The position numbers and the translations under genes are program-made. Source: Saprospiraceae bacterium (GTDB lineage Bacteria > Bacteroidota > Bacteroidia > Chitinophagales > Saprospiraceae). From it: 39,218 bases of DNA. Positions 27,561-36,260 of the stretch are shown piece after piece. The stretch is from assembly GCA_022448995.1 (NCBI GenBank), contig JAKVCT010000015.1:1-39218 (forward strand), written 5' to 3'. A model generated the notes under the pieces. The model saw nothing but the letters and a program-made list of their open reading frames with translations, was not told where the DNA came from and did not search any database. The stretch's first letter is position 1. Every line of letters begins with the position of its first letter.

Positions 27561-30500
27561 TTAATGATATTTCGTCCCATCCAGCTCCATATACTTAACC
27601 GCCTCAGCATCTTTCTCCTTGACCACATAAATCGCATCATCTTTTATATAAATATCATAGTAAATTGCCTTAGTTAAATCTTGCCCATTTGCATCCAATA
27701 ATGCCCATTTGCCAAAATCAGTTTGTGCTTTGATATATTCATATCTTTGGTCGCGATATATAATTTCTACACCTCCTTGATTCCCACAATTTAGATATTC
27801 CATATATCGGAAAGAACCTGTTCCTTTTACTTGTTTACCGTTATTATCATACAGATTAAATATCTGTGGTGCTTTGGCTGCAATGAATCCTTTGGACTTA
27901 GAGGCTTTACTAAAATAACAGAATGCTTTAGGCACATACAAATAACGAACATATAAATCATCATCATATGTTAATGAATCAGAACTAGATTGATCAGAAG
28001 GAATAGAAATAGGCTCAGGTTCGACTTCTATTGGTGGTGCAAATTGTTCTGCTTCAATGAATTCAAAATCAGAGATTAGACCATCTTCTTTATGAAACAT
28101 TGCATATTTCTCACCATCTTTAGATACAAAAACTATAGGCATTTCATTACAATGCCGATACTTGGAAAATTCTGCTGTAGAGAGCTCCTGTTTTAGATCT
28201 CGAATGCCCCATTTTCCATTCTTTTGATAAGCTATTAGATATTTATTATCATCAAGTTGGAGTAATTTTAGATTTGTGTATTGAGGTGGGAAAATCAGAT
28301 GGTCATTGGTTTTGAGCCCCCACAGATGCTCTTTCTTGAAAGCAATCAATAGCCCATTTTGATCTCTGCCTATGCGCACATGTTTATAGTCAGGAGACTC
28401 TAAAAATTGATGAGTTTTGAGATCAAAAATACCGAATAGAGTATCTTTAGTTACCATTACAGCTTCAGCAATTGGATCATATTCAAGTTCATTCCAATTG
28501 GGAGCTACTCGCTCCTTCCCATAGAAATCATATAAACCCAATTTACCATCGACAACTAAGCGTAGTGCACAATCGATTGTATTTTTAACTTTATCATGAT
28601 AGGGCACAATAATAACTGGATATTCTGTAACATAAACTGTTCTGATTTCTTCAAAGGTCTCTGAATCAAAGGTAATCACTGTATCTATTTTAGGCTGAGG
28701 CTCAGTGAAGATATAATCAGTTAGCTGTTTGAAATTTTCATCGCAGAGTGCAAATTTTATTTCCTGCCCCTTTCTTTTACCCAAAAGGTATCGGTTTTTA
28801 CCCAAGAGGTCATATTCATATTCTTTATGCCATTCATTTTGATTCAGAATGATTTCAAAAGCGGGAGAGAGGACTTTGCCTGTTCGGAAATCCAAAATTG
28901 TTTTTAGCCCATTTTTATAACCCACCCAATATGATTGATTAAATTGTTGAATGCATTCAAAATCATCCCACTCAGCTGACACAATTTCTTTTCCATCAAA
29001 ATTATATAGTCCATATTGACCATCAATCATCAACTTAAAAAAATGGCGTTTTTTCTGAATTGAATCTTCTGCTAATGTTATAACTACTTCCTTGAGCTGA
29101 TTAGGGAATATAAACTGACCTGTTATTTTATCCTTAAAACCAGGGATTTCATCAAAGGTTTCTGGATCAAATATTACCGCTTCTTCATAACGTGGATCTT
29201 CAAAAATGTGCTCGCTCAAAGGCTGAAATTCTTTATTAAAGAGTGCATAAAGACCCTCGTCCTCTTTTTTGAGTAGAAATCGTGCTTTTTCAAGACGCTC
29301 TGTAGTTAGCACTACACCTTCTGCTGGATTTAATAATTCATAGGGTGTAATTAAATCAACATATTCAGGTTTCAATATCTCTTTCCCATCAAAATCATAA
29401 ATTCCGAATTTGTCCCCAACCTTAAATTTAAAGAAATAGTCATTTCCTTGAATTGGATTTTCTATTGTTACAAGCACAGCTTCTTCAAGTTCTGTGTGAC
29501 TAAGAAGAGTTATTGCTATACTATTATGAAAACCCAAGATTTCTTCAAAGGTTTCTGGATTGAATATTATACCAATTTTGGAACGTAAATGTTCAAATGT
29601 ATAGTCGGTTAACTGTTGAAGTTCTTCATCAAAAAGCGCATAGCGACCAGTGCTATCAGCCAATAATAATCGTGAAGCTTTTAATTTCTGACTCTGTACC
29701 TTCTCATTTTCTTTAGGATTCAATAATTCATAAGGTGTAATAATATTGCTATACTTATTAGGCGCTATAATCATTTTACCATCTAAGCCAATAAGTCCCG
29801 CTAATCCTGATTTTGTATAGACCTTAAGAATAGGTGTTTCTTTATTTAGGTAATAACCACCATTGACAAACAGATATTTAGGTTCTAGGATCAGCTTACC
29901 CTCCATATTGATAGCTCCCCGTAGACCTTGATCATTCTCAAAACCTAACATATTGGTATTGTAGGCTATTGGGTAGATTTGTGCATAATTTTGATCAGAA
30001 GGAAGCGTGATCAAATTCACCTCTGTAGAGTTAATTAGTAATATTTTTTTTCCATTTATTAGTTCTATCAGATAGCCTGCTTCAAGAGTTTTAGTACTTT
30101 TTACTGCTGCATCTAATGGCCTGCTTTTTTTATTTTTAGGGTATACCCAATGCAAGACATGTTGAATATCTACGTAGGCAAAGTTTTGTTGATCAAAAGG
30201 ATGTAGAATTGTTTTAGCATTTCGTATTTCTACCAATATTTCACTATTCACTCCAAGTATTTTTTCTGTCCCATCTCGGAATTTGAATGCTACGAATGGA
30301 TATTCCTCTTTGATTGTTTCCCATTTATTATGATTCGCTAATTTTATCTTTTCAGTACGATCAGACTGATTCCTACAGTTCAGATATATACCATTTAGTT
30401 CTTTATATAACCATGCACCTTCATTTCCATACAGTTCAAAATGATCAATATTGAAACTTTCTTTGGGGAGCTCTTCAGCATTTAAAGCAATTACTAAATT

Positions 30501-31433
30501 AGGATTTTTGCTTGTTTGTGTGGAAGTTTTATCATATTCATAAATCTGTAAACCTCCATGAGGATCAGGATAGACAACTTGTATCTTATCCCCTAACTCT
30601 TTTAAATTAGGATGATGCTTTAGAATTCCTTGTGTATAAAATCTATGTCTAGAAGAAGAATTAGGATGATTTTTGGGACTAAAAACATTTAGATAAGGAT
30701 TGCCTTCATGCTCAATAAGTTCATAAGTATCTTCTTTTTTTCTCAACAACACCCAAATAGAATCTTTAGGAAAAATAGTCGCCAAGCTAAAATCACCAAT
30801 CGTTTTTTTGATATAATATTGGTCCAGAGAATTAGATTTGTTTTGTGTGGATTTTATATCTCTTTCTATGCGATTCAGCCAATATAAAATATCTTCTGCA
30901 CTCATATCTTTATTGGCTATTCTCCGATAAATAAAGGCATTTATTCTGCCTCTATCCCATACAAAATTATACTCCTTTGCAGCTTCCTTTTCCTTAGTCA
31001 GATCAAAGTTGCGGATATATAATTTAGCCTCTTCAATCATATCTAAATAGATCTTTTGTTCTCCTGTACTCAAGGATTTAAAAATTGTTTTCAGTTGAGG
31101 ACGTACAGCTTTATATAAACTTTTTAAGGTCTTCTTATCATTCAAGAGTTCTAATAAAATAGATTTTGTACTGTAGTGGTAAAAGTCAGCAAAAAGATCC
31201 TGAACATAGTTTTTAGAATCTAATTCTCCCGACCACCAAACATAATTAAAATGTTCCTTAGTGATTTTTGATAACACCGAAATCGCTAGACTATTTAGGT
31301 CAATATTCTTTTTATTACTTATGGTATTTAGATCTGTATCAAGCTTAATATTGATCGTTCGTGTAGAATAATCTTTTTGTGCTGAAGTATGGTAGCATAA
31401 GAAAAATAGAATTAGAAACGATAGGATTTTCAT
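27561..31433 (-). CDS. Exported WG-repeat protein
   Basis: A 1290-residue protein with a signal peptide (MKILSFLILFFLCYHTSAQ, cut after Ala18). An N-terminal helical region (25-260) precedes a long beta-rich body with many WG-type repeats, for example KFGIYDFDGKEILKPEY, QYGLYNFDGKEIVSAEW, KLGLYDFYGKERVAPNW, LWGLKTNDHLIFPPQY and KWGIRDLKQELSTAEF. Roughly a dozen repeats are visible between ~480 and 1130. There is no C-terminal sorting domain and no membrane helix beyond the signal. WG repeats occur in surface and secreted proteins of Bacteroidota; a specific job is not known. It is monocistronic; a 9-bp inverted repeat (31498-31529) sits about 65 bp upstream of the start. Confidence 0.85.
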   Translation of the reverse strand: MKILSFLILFFLCYHTSAQKDYSTRTINIKLDTDLNTISNKKNIDLNSLAISVLSKITKEHFNYVWWSGELDSKNYVQDLFADFYHYSTKSILLELLNDKKTLKSLYKAVRPQLKTIFKSLSTGEQKIYLDMIEEAKLYIRNFDLTKEKEAAKEYNFVWDRGRINAFIYRRIANKDMSAEDILYWLNRIERDIKSTQNKSNSLDQYYIKKTIGDFSLATIFPKDSIWVLLRKKEDTYELIEHEGNPYLNVFSPKNHPNSSSRHRFYTQGILKHHPNLKELGDKIQVVYPDPHGGLQIYEYDKTSTQTSKNPNLVIALNAEELPKESFNIDHFELYGNEGAWLYKELNGIYLNCRNQSDRTEKIKLANHNKWETIKEEYPFVAFKFRDGTEKILGVNSEILVEIRNAKTILHPFDQQNFAYVDIQHVLHWVYPKNKKSRPLDAAVKSTKTLEAGYLIELINGKKILLINSTEVNLITLPSDQNYAQIYPIAYNTNMLGFENDQGLRGAINMEGKLILEPKYLFVNGGYYLNKETPILKVYTKSGLAGLIGLDGKMIIAPNKYSNIITPYELLNPKENEKVQSQKLKASRLLLADSTGRYALFDEELQQLTDYTFEHLRSKIGIIFNPETFEEILGFHNSIAITLLSHTELEEAVLVTIENPIQGNDYFFKFKVGDKFGIYDFDGKEILKPEYVDLITPYELLNPAEGVVLTTERLEKARFLLKKEDEGLYALFNKEFQPLSEHIFEDPRYEEAVIFDPETFDEIPGFKDKITGQFIFPNQLKEVVITLAEDSIQKKRHFFKLMIDGQYGLYNFDGKEIVSAEWDDFECIQQFNQSYWVGYKNGLKTILDFRTGKVLSPAFEIILNQNEWHKEYEYDLLGKNRYLLGKRKGQEIKFALCDENFKQLTDYIFTEPQPKIDTVITFDSETFEEIRTVYVTEYPVIIVPYHDKVKNTIDCALRLVVDGKLGLYDFYGKERVAPNWNELEYDPIAEAVMVTKDTLFGIFDLKTHQFLESPDYKHVRIGRDQNGLLIAFKKEHLWGLKTNDHLIFPPQYTNLKLLQLDDNKYLIAYQKNGKWGIRDLKQELSTAEFSKYRHCNEMPIVFVSKDGEKYAMFHKEDGLISDFEFIEAEQFAPPIEVEPEPISIPSDQSSSDSLTYDDDLYVRYLYVPKAFCYFSKASKSKGFIAAKAPQIFNLYDNNGKQVKGTGSFRYMEYLNCGNQGGVEIIYRDQRYEYIKAQTDFGKWALLDANGQDLTKAIYYDIYIKDDAIYVVKEKDAEAVKYMELDGTKYH

Positions 31434-31881
31434 GATAAGGTTGAATCTGTTTTAATAGTAAATCTATTGATTATGAGGAGATATATTTTTAGATTATGAA
31501 GTTGTTGCATAATATTTCTTAACAACTTCTGTATAAGACATAATTCACCTAAAAGGAACAATATCTATTTTACGTATCATTAAGAGTATGTCTAAAATTA
31601 GTGAAAATAGAGGTTTTTATCACTTTTTTACGACTATTGTACACCAACCGAACCGCTCTATTTCTCTACTTTTCTACAACTAATTTCCAAATAATTTTAG
31701 GGAGGTCAAAGAAAAAGGGATAATAGCGTTAGAATTATATTACTTTTGTCCACCTATTCAGACTAACAATAGTTCAAAAGGGCTCAGTTTTACTGAGTAT
31801 TTCAAGATATATGGAAAATTGTATACAACTACTTAAGAGATTGATTATCAATAATAATAAAATTAAAAGTAAGAAATAAAC
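31434..31881. other. 448-bp non-coding gap with repeat debris
   Basis: Between divergent genes. It contains the inverted repeat 31498-31529, an end-like motif AGAGTATGTCTAAAATTAG (31586-31604), and TTGTCCACCTATT (about 31746-31758), which reads on the other strand as a diverged AAGTAGGTGGAC end. No reading frame or core repeat is clear. Confidence 0.45.
31498..31529. promoter_or_regulatory. 9-bp inverted repeat upstream of the WG-repeat gene
   Basis: GAAGTTGTT (31498-31506) and AACAACTTC (31521-31529), perfect arms with a 14-nt spacer, 65 bp upstream of the - strand start. It has operator-like spacing; the role is inferred. Confidence 0.35.
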
Positions 31882-32502
31882 ATGGCATATTTAGTAATTG
31901 ATTTAGAGATGACAGGAGGCGATCCAAGTTGGCATGAGATTATTCAGATTGGGGCATGTTTGTTCGATCACAATTGGGAACTCAAAGGCAAGTATCTACA
32001 AAATGTTTACCCAGAGAATGAGGAAAGCTTTTCCATGCCTGCTTACGAAGTGCATGGTTTATCCTTGGATGAGCTGAACGATGCACCAATGATGTATGAT
32101 GTCTTACCTGCATTTGAGAATTGGATTATCGAGACCTTGGCAGGGCACAAAAATGTGCCTGAGTGGGACAGAGCTAAATACTTAAAAAGAGTTAGAATTT
32201 GTGGACAGAGTATTCTAGGAGATGTCAATTTTTTACAATTTGCATACAGGCATGAGAAAATGAAATGGCCATTTTCGTATAAACTACTTGATTTATTGAA
32301 TTTGTCATTTTTCTTATTCAAAATCCTACGTGCCAACGATCAAGCTACACCAAAATCTCAAAGCTTAGATGCTGTATCAGAATTTTTTGGTTATGAGCGA
32401 ACCTCAGATATACACAATGCACAAGAAGATGCACTTCTAACAGGTTATTGTTTGAGAGATGTGATGGCATATTGTGAAAAATTAGAACTAAAAGAAAAAT
32501 AA
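31882..32502 (+). CDS. DEDDh-type 3'-5' exonuclease
   Basis: A 206-residue DnaQ-fold nuclease. The first motif is DLEMTGGDP (Asp7, Glu9 as metal ligands). The third motif is HNAQEDALLTG near the C terminus, which fits the HxxxxxD variant (DEDDh). A middle acidic residue probably comes from SILGDVNFLQFA. Such enzymes trim single-stranded DNA or RNA ends; whether this one is a polymerase proofreading partner or an RNase T/oligoribonuclease-like enzyme cannot be decided by eye. The start MAYLVIDLEMTGG has no competing upstream codon. It is followed after 87 bp by a lipoprotein gene on the same strand. Confidence 0.88.
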   Translation: MAYLVIDLEMTGGDPSWHEIIQIGACLFDHNWELKGKYLQNVYPENEESFSMPAYEVHGLSLDELNDAPMMYDVLPAFENWIIETLAGHKNVPEWDRAKYLKRVRICGQSILGDVNFLQFAYRHEKMKWPFSYKLLDLLNLSFFLFKILRANDQATPKSQSLDAVSEFFGYERTSDIHNAQEDALLTGYCLRDVMAYCEKLELKEK

Positions 32503-32589
32503 GTTATTTTGAAAAGGTAACTTTTGGCTAGATCTCGCATTATAATGTTGTATAATTATCTTACAGTCCCTATAACTTACCATACAAAT

Positions 32590-34233
32590 ATGACAAAGCC
32601 AATATCTACCTTGTTTCTCTTTATACTCAGTTTTTCTTTATTTTCTTGTTCTCAAGAACAAAAGCAGGATACAAATTTAGGAAATTCTACTATTGAGAAT
32701 CAAAATACTATTGTATCTAAACAAAGTGACAATGTAAATACTTCTCCTATAGCCAAAAATGACAATGCGCAAGATATACCACAATCTGTAGAACTATCAG
32801 CCAAGTCTCAAGAGAAGATCGAGCAACATCGCAAGAATCGTTGTCAGTCTAAAGTGCTTGAAACAACAGTTGCTACAGAAGAAAATACTACGGAAAATCC
32901 GATCAATAGTGATTTTGGGAATGATGCGAGTTTAGCTGTGATTGATCCAATTCTAAAGCAAAAATCAATAGATGATTTAGCAGCCTTTTTTGAAGCTAAT
33001 CGTGTAAAACCAACTATTTTTACGATTCCAAATGATGTAGATACAATCTTGGTAGGAGAGAAGGGCAACCGACTATTAGTGTATGCTAATTCTTTTGCAC
33101 ATATAGATGGTCAACCGATCAAGGGGGATGTAAAAATTGAATTCAAAGAATGTATGTCTTTTGAGGATATTTATTTTGAAGAATTAACTACACATACACC
33201 TGATGGTGTTTTGGAATCTGGAGGAATGTTTCATATCAAAGCAACAGCTGATGGGGAAGAAGTGGATTTGAGAAATAATGCAGAAATGGGCTTGATTTCT
33301 AAAGAGGAAGTAGCGAACGATATGTTTTTGTATTACGCAGATCGAGATGAAGAAAACAGAACGATTTGGGAAAAGGATGAAGCTAGTCATATCAGTCGCC
33401 CTAAATTGCGTTGCAACAGTCCATTTGTAGATACTGCTAAATTGAATGAATATTACAGCCTAGATAAATCTGCTTTACGCCAATTGATGTTAGATTCAGC
33501 ATCTTGGGAGGTTTCTTTGTCCATCAATACCAAAGGTAAAATTGTTGGTGGTGGAATGATTGATGAAAATTATAATAGCATTTCTGATTCCTTAAAAACC
33601 ATTGCCAAATTGGGTTATATGGATATTGCAGAAAAATGTTTCCTCCCAATCAACTCTCAACAATGGAGGATTCCTGTTAAGTTTACTTGCATGTCTTTAG
33701 AGGATTATTTGGCTTTAGTTTATACCGAAAATAAAGAAGAATTGATTGATTTGGTGAAGCAAATCAAGATGAATGAAGATGAAGAAACAGAGAGACGTGG
33801 CTTTTCTATCAGACGTTTAGGATGGATTAATATTGATCATCCACTTCCTGCAATTAGATACAAAGAAATCCGAGTTCCTTCTACGCCTATGCTTGCTGAA
33901 GCAAATATGCGTATGATTGTAGATGGCGTTTCTACAGTATTACATCCAAGAACAGATACAGAAGATGGTTATTGGGTTTTTGATAAGGTTTTGCCAAATA
34001 GAGATGTATATATTATCAGTACAGTTGCTGAAGGGGCTAAAATTAGAATGGCTTATCAAACCTTGCGTTCTAAGCGTAATAATAGTAAGAATATTGCCGA
34101 TAAATTAGAATATACTTTATATGAGAATCCTACTGATGTGCGTAATGCGGTCAAAGAAATGACTTTTGCAACCATACAGCCTAGCAAAAGTGGATTGAAG
34201 GAGCAAGGCAGAACTACCAGTTTTGCAAATTAA
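32590..34233 (+). CDS. Outer-membrane-type lipoprotein, function unknown
   Basis: A 547-residue protein starting at the ATG 32590 (MTKPISTLFLFILSFSLFSC), giving a hydrophobic signal with a lipobox ending in Cys20. A TTG-initiated extension from 32524 would bury the signal and is rejected. After the cysteine comes a Ser/Asn/Gln-rich tether (21-100), then a soluble region containing beta-rich segments (VKIEFKECMSFEDIYFEELTTHTPDG) and further domains to the end (GYWVFDKVLPNRDVYIIST). I do not recognise the family. A strong terminator follows at 34307-34342. Its position after the exonuclease gene may be coincidental. Confidence 0.8.
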   Translation: MTKPISTLFLFILSFSLFSCSQEQKQDTNLGNSTIENQNTIVSKQSDNVNTSPIAKNDNAQDIPQSVELSAKSQEKIEQHRKNRCQSKVLETTVATEENTTENPINSDFGNDASLAVIDPILKQKSIDDLAAFFEANRVKPTIFTIPNDVDTILVGEKGNRLLVYANSFAHIDGQPIKGDVKIEFKECMSFEDIYFEELTTHTPDGVLESGGMFHIKATADGEEVDLRNNAEMGLISKEEVANDMFLYYADRDEENRTIWEKDEASHISRPKLRCNSPFVDTAKLNEYYSLDKSALRQLMLDSASWEVSLSINTKGKIVGGGMIDENYNSISDSLKTIAKLGYMDIAEKCFLPINSQQWRIPVKFTCMSLEDYLALVYTENKEELIDLVKQIKMNEDEETERRGFSIRRLGWINIDHPLPAIRYKEIRVPSTPMLAEANMRMIVDGVSTVLHPRTDTEDGYWVFDKVLPNRDVYIISTVAEGAKIRMAYQTLRSKRNNSKNIADKLEYTLYENPTDVRNAVKEMTFATIQPSKSGLKEQGRTTSFAN

Positions 34234-34273
34234 CAAACAGGTTAGGAGTCCTGAAGGGACGATAGGTTAGTCA

Positions 34274-34295
34274 GCATTGGGAGTAAGCCCAATGC
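34274..34295 (+). terminator. Secondary hairpin after the lipoprotein gene
   Basis: GCATTGGG (34274-34281) and CCCAATGC (34288-34295) around AGTAAG. An 8-bp stem without a U-tract, upstream of the stronger hairpin at 34307-34342. Confidence 0.4.
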
Positions 34296-34306
34296 CCAAA
34301 CTCAAA

Positions 34307-34342
34307 AAAAACGAAGCACAAATAATATTTGGCTTCGTTTTT
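34307..34342 (+). terminator. Intrinsic terminator of the lipoprotein gene
   Basis: AAAAACGAAGC (34307-34317) and GCTTCGTTTTT (34332-34342), a perfect 11-bp stem with a T-rich end. It is placed 74 bp after the stop. Confidence 0.85.
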
Positions 34343-34350
34343 TTCTTGTT

Positions 34351-34497
34351 GAGGTTGTCTAAAAAGGTTACCCTAATTTGAAAGATTAGAATATTAGCTG
34401 CGCTGAGCCTTTCAGGGTTGCCTCGCAACAAAGAAAAAATAAAATCCCCAATTTTATTGGGTTCTATTTTTCGAAACTTGCCTTTTCAGACAGCCCC
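34351..34497. mobile_element. 147-bp TIR element, GGGGCTGTCTAAAAAG family
   Basis: GAGGTTGTCTAAAAAGG at 34351 and, on the - strand from 34497, GGGGCTGTCTGAAAAGG: 14 of 17 positions match. The interior has a diverged core repeat (34397-34419). A matching end, GGGGCTGTCCAAAAAG, occurs at 14697. It starts 9 bp after the lipoprotein terminator. Confidence 0.6.
34397..34419 (+). repeat. Dispersed intergenic core repeat, diverged copy
   Basis: GCTGCGCTGAGCCTTTCAGG followed by GTT; about 19 of 23 positions match copy A. It lies inside the 147-bp TIR element, tying the core to a mobile-looking unit. Confidence 0.65.
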
Positions 34498-34530
34498 AAA
34501 ATAATCTTTTGATTCCACCAAGGGTGAGTT

Positions 34531-35617
34531 TTAAGAAATATTCTTAATCGCCATCAATGCAGATTTCAAAACATCATCCAAATCACCATCCAAGACACGC
34601 TTAGTATTGTGTACCATTAGGTTAGAACGATGATCCTTGATATATTTTTTGTCTAGAACATAGCTTCGGATCTGAGATCCCCATTCGATTTTTGCTTTTG
34701 TTCCTTCAATTTCTGCTTTAGCAGCATTGCGTTTTTCTATTTCCAGTTTGTACAATTCAGATTTTAACATCTGTAAAGCACGCTCACGATTTTGATGCTG
34801 AGAACGCTGTTCTTGACATTCTATTACAACTCCAGAAGGAGCATGACGTACACGCACCGCAGATTCTGTTTTGTTGACATGCTGCCCACCTGCACCACTT
34901 GCACGGAAGGTATCCCAACTCAAATCTGCAGGATTAATCTCCACTTCAATTTCATCATCCACCATAGGATAAACAAAAACAGAAGCAAAAGAAGTCTGAC
35001 GCTTGCCCTGAGCATTGAAGGGGCTAGTACGAACCAAACGGTGTACACCATTTTCACCTTTCAGAACACCATAAGCATAGCTTCCTTCGATCTCAATTGT
35101 TGCGGTTTTGATACCTGCAACATCACCATCTTGCCAGTTGAGTTCTTTGCATTTGAATCCTTTGCGTTCTACCCACATTTTGTACATGCGGATAAGCATA
35201 GACGCCCAGTCACAGCTTTCTGTTCCTCCAGCTCCTGCGTTGATTTTGAGCATACAACTGAGGCTATCCTCAGGTTCATTCAAGGTAGATTGAAATTCAA
35301 GATCATCTACAGATTTTAGTGCTTGGAGATACATTTCTTCAACCTCTTCTGTAGTGGTTTCTCCCAATTCGTAGAACTCTTGAAGCACCTCTACTTCACC
35401 AACCTGATCTAAGCAAGCATCGTAGATTTTTACCCAGTGCTCGTCTTGTTGGATAACTTTTAGGATCTTTTGAGCTCTCTTAGGATCGTTCCAAAACTCA
35501 GGGTCAAAGGTATGTTTTTTTTGTTCCGAGATATTTAATTTTCGTTGACCGACGTCAAAGATACCTCCCAAGAAGTCCCAATCGGTTTTGTAGTTCTTTT
35601 AATTGATCTGTTGTCAT
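34531..35617 (-). CDS. prfB: Peptide chain release factor 2 with programmed +1 frameshift
   Basis: Releases peptides at UAA and UGA stop codons. The main - strand frame (34531-35571) lacks a proper start, but upstream the - strand reads from ATG at 35617 MTTDQLKELQNRLGLLGRYL, then CTT TGA C. The UGA (35555-35557) is preceded by an internal Shine-Dalgarno-like GGGAGG and the slippery CTT, exactly the RF2 autoregulatory shift; skipping one T continues as DVGQRKLN. The joined product is 361 residues. The catalytic GGQ (SGAGGQHVNKTESAVR) is intact. Low RF2 raises shifting and so its own synthesis. It is monocistronic on this strand, convergent with the lipoprotein gene. Confidence 0.95.
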
Positions 35618-35653
35618 AATTATTAATATATTTAAATAAAATAGGATAGTCTT

Positions 35654-35726
35654 TTAGTGCATGTCTAAATTTATTCTAGCATAGTATTCTCAATGAACAA
35701 ATACACTGACTTTAGACATACTCTTA
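35654..35726. mobile_element. 73-bp TIR element, AGAGCATGTCTAAAATT family
   Basis: TTAGTGCATGTCTAAA (35654-35669) and TTTAGACATACTCTTA (35711-35726) form imperfect inverted ends. The same end motif occurs at 14717, 31586 and, with longer arms, at 37721-37850. Confidence 0.5.
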
Positions 35727-35968
35727 TTTTTTTGACGAAATTATTTAATCTTAGTTTGTTTTTTAAAACTGCTTGATAGTTAATATATTATGGTGTATAA
35801 TTGGTTTGTTTTAGCCATTTGTATGTTAAGTAGTTACAGTACTACGAAGTACTCAGTGAAACTAGAAAACTAGGAACTAAGATCGAAAGCACTAAAGTAA
35901 AACTTTATTGACTATTAACTTAAAAAAGTATCCTTTTAATATTTTATTCGTAAAAATAAATGGAGTTC

Positions 35969-36020
35969 AAAATTCCTGCAAAATTTTTTGAGGAGATTAT
36001 CCTCAAAATCAGGCAATTTT
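35969..36020. promoter_or_regulatory. Composite hairpin upstream of the OmpA-family gene
   Basis: The inner stem TTTTGAGGA (35986-35994) with TCCTCAAAA (36000-36008) is perfect; the outer arms AAAATTCCTG (35969-35978) and CAGG-C-AATTTT (36010-36020) pair with one bulge. It lies 240 bp from the start of the next gene; its role is unknown. Confidence 0.45.
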
Positions 36021-36197
36021 TTGCAAATTTGCATCGAAAATTAAATGCAATTATTTTAATTGATAGTTTTATCTTTTTTGCAGAGCTCTTCTAGTTGAGT
36101 CTATTGTCACAGCAATTAAGATTTTTTAAAAAAACTTATGTTACAGAATGTTACGTAGTTAACAGAATTGAAGTTGATAGAAATATTGTTAAACAAC

Positions 36198-36227
36198 TTT
36201 TGTAAATTTTAAAAAGGTTTATCTTTT
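36198..36227 (+). promoter_or_regulatory. Candidate Bacteroidota promoter for the OmpA-family gene
   Basis: TTTTG (36198-36202) and TATCTTTT (36220-36227) approximate the Bacteroidota -33 TTTG and -7 TAnnTTTG boxes with 17 bp between, slightly short of the usual spacing. The site is 33 bp upstream of the ATG at 36261. Confidence 0.4.
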
Positions 36228-36260
36228 TTTGATAGACCAAAGAACATTCAAGACTATTCT

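Larger units (their letters stand above)
35727..36260. other. Non-coding leader region of the OmpA-family gene
   Basis: Contains a diverged core repeat near 35840-35863 (the - strand reads AGTTTCACTGAGTACTTCGT), a composite hairpin at 35969-36020 and a promoter candidate at 36198-36227. I see no coding frame. Confidence 0.5.

Noticed and set aside
32524..32589. TTG start extending the lipoprotein
   Set aside because: Would put 22 residues in front of a typical lipoprotein signal peptide.
34792..35319. 175-codon + strand frame inside prfB
   Set aside because: Antisense to a clearly conserved release factor; cysteine- and threonine-rich translation typical of a shadow.
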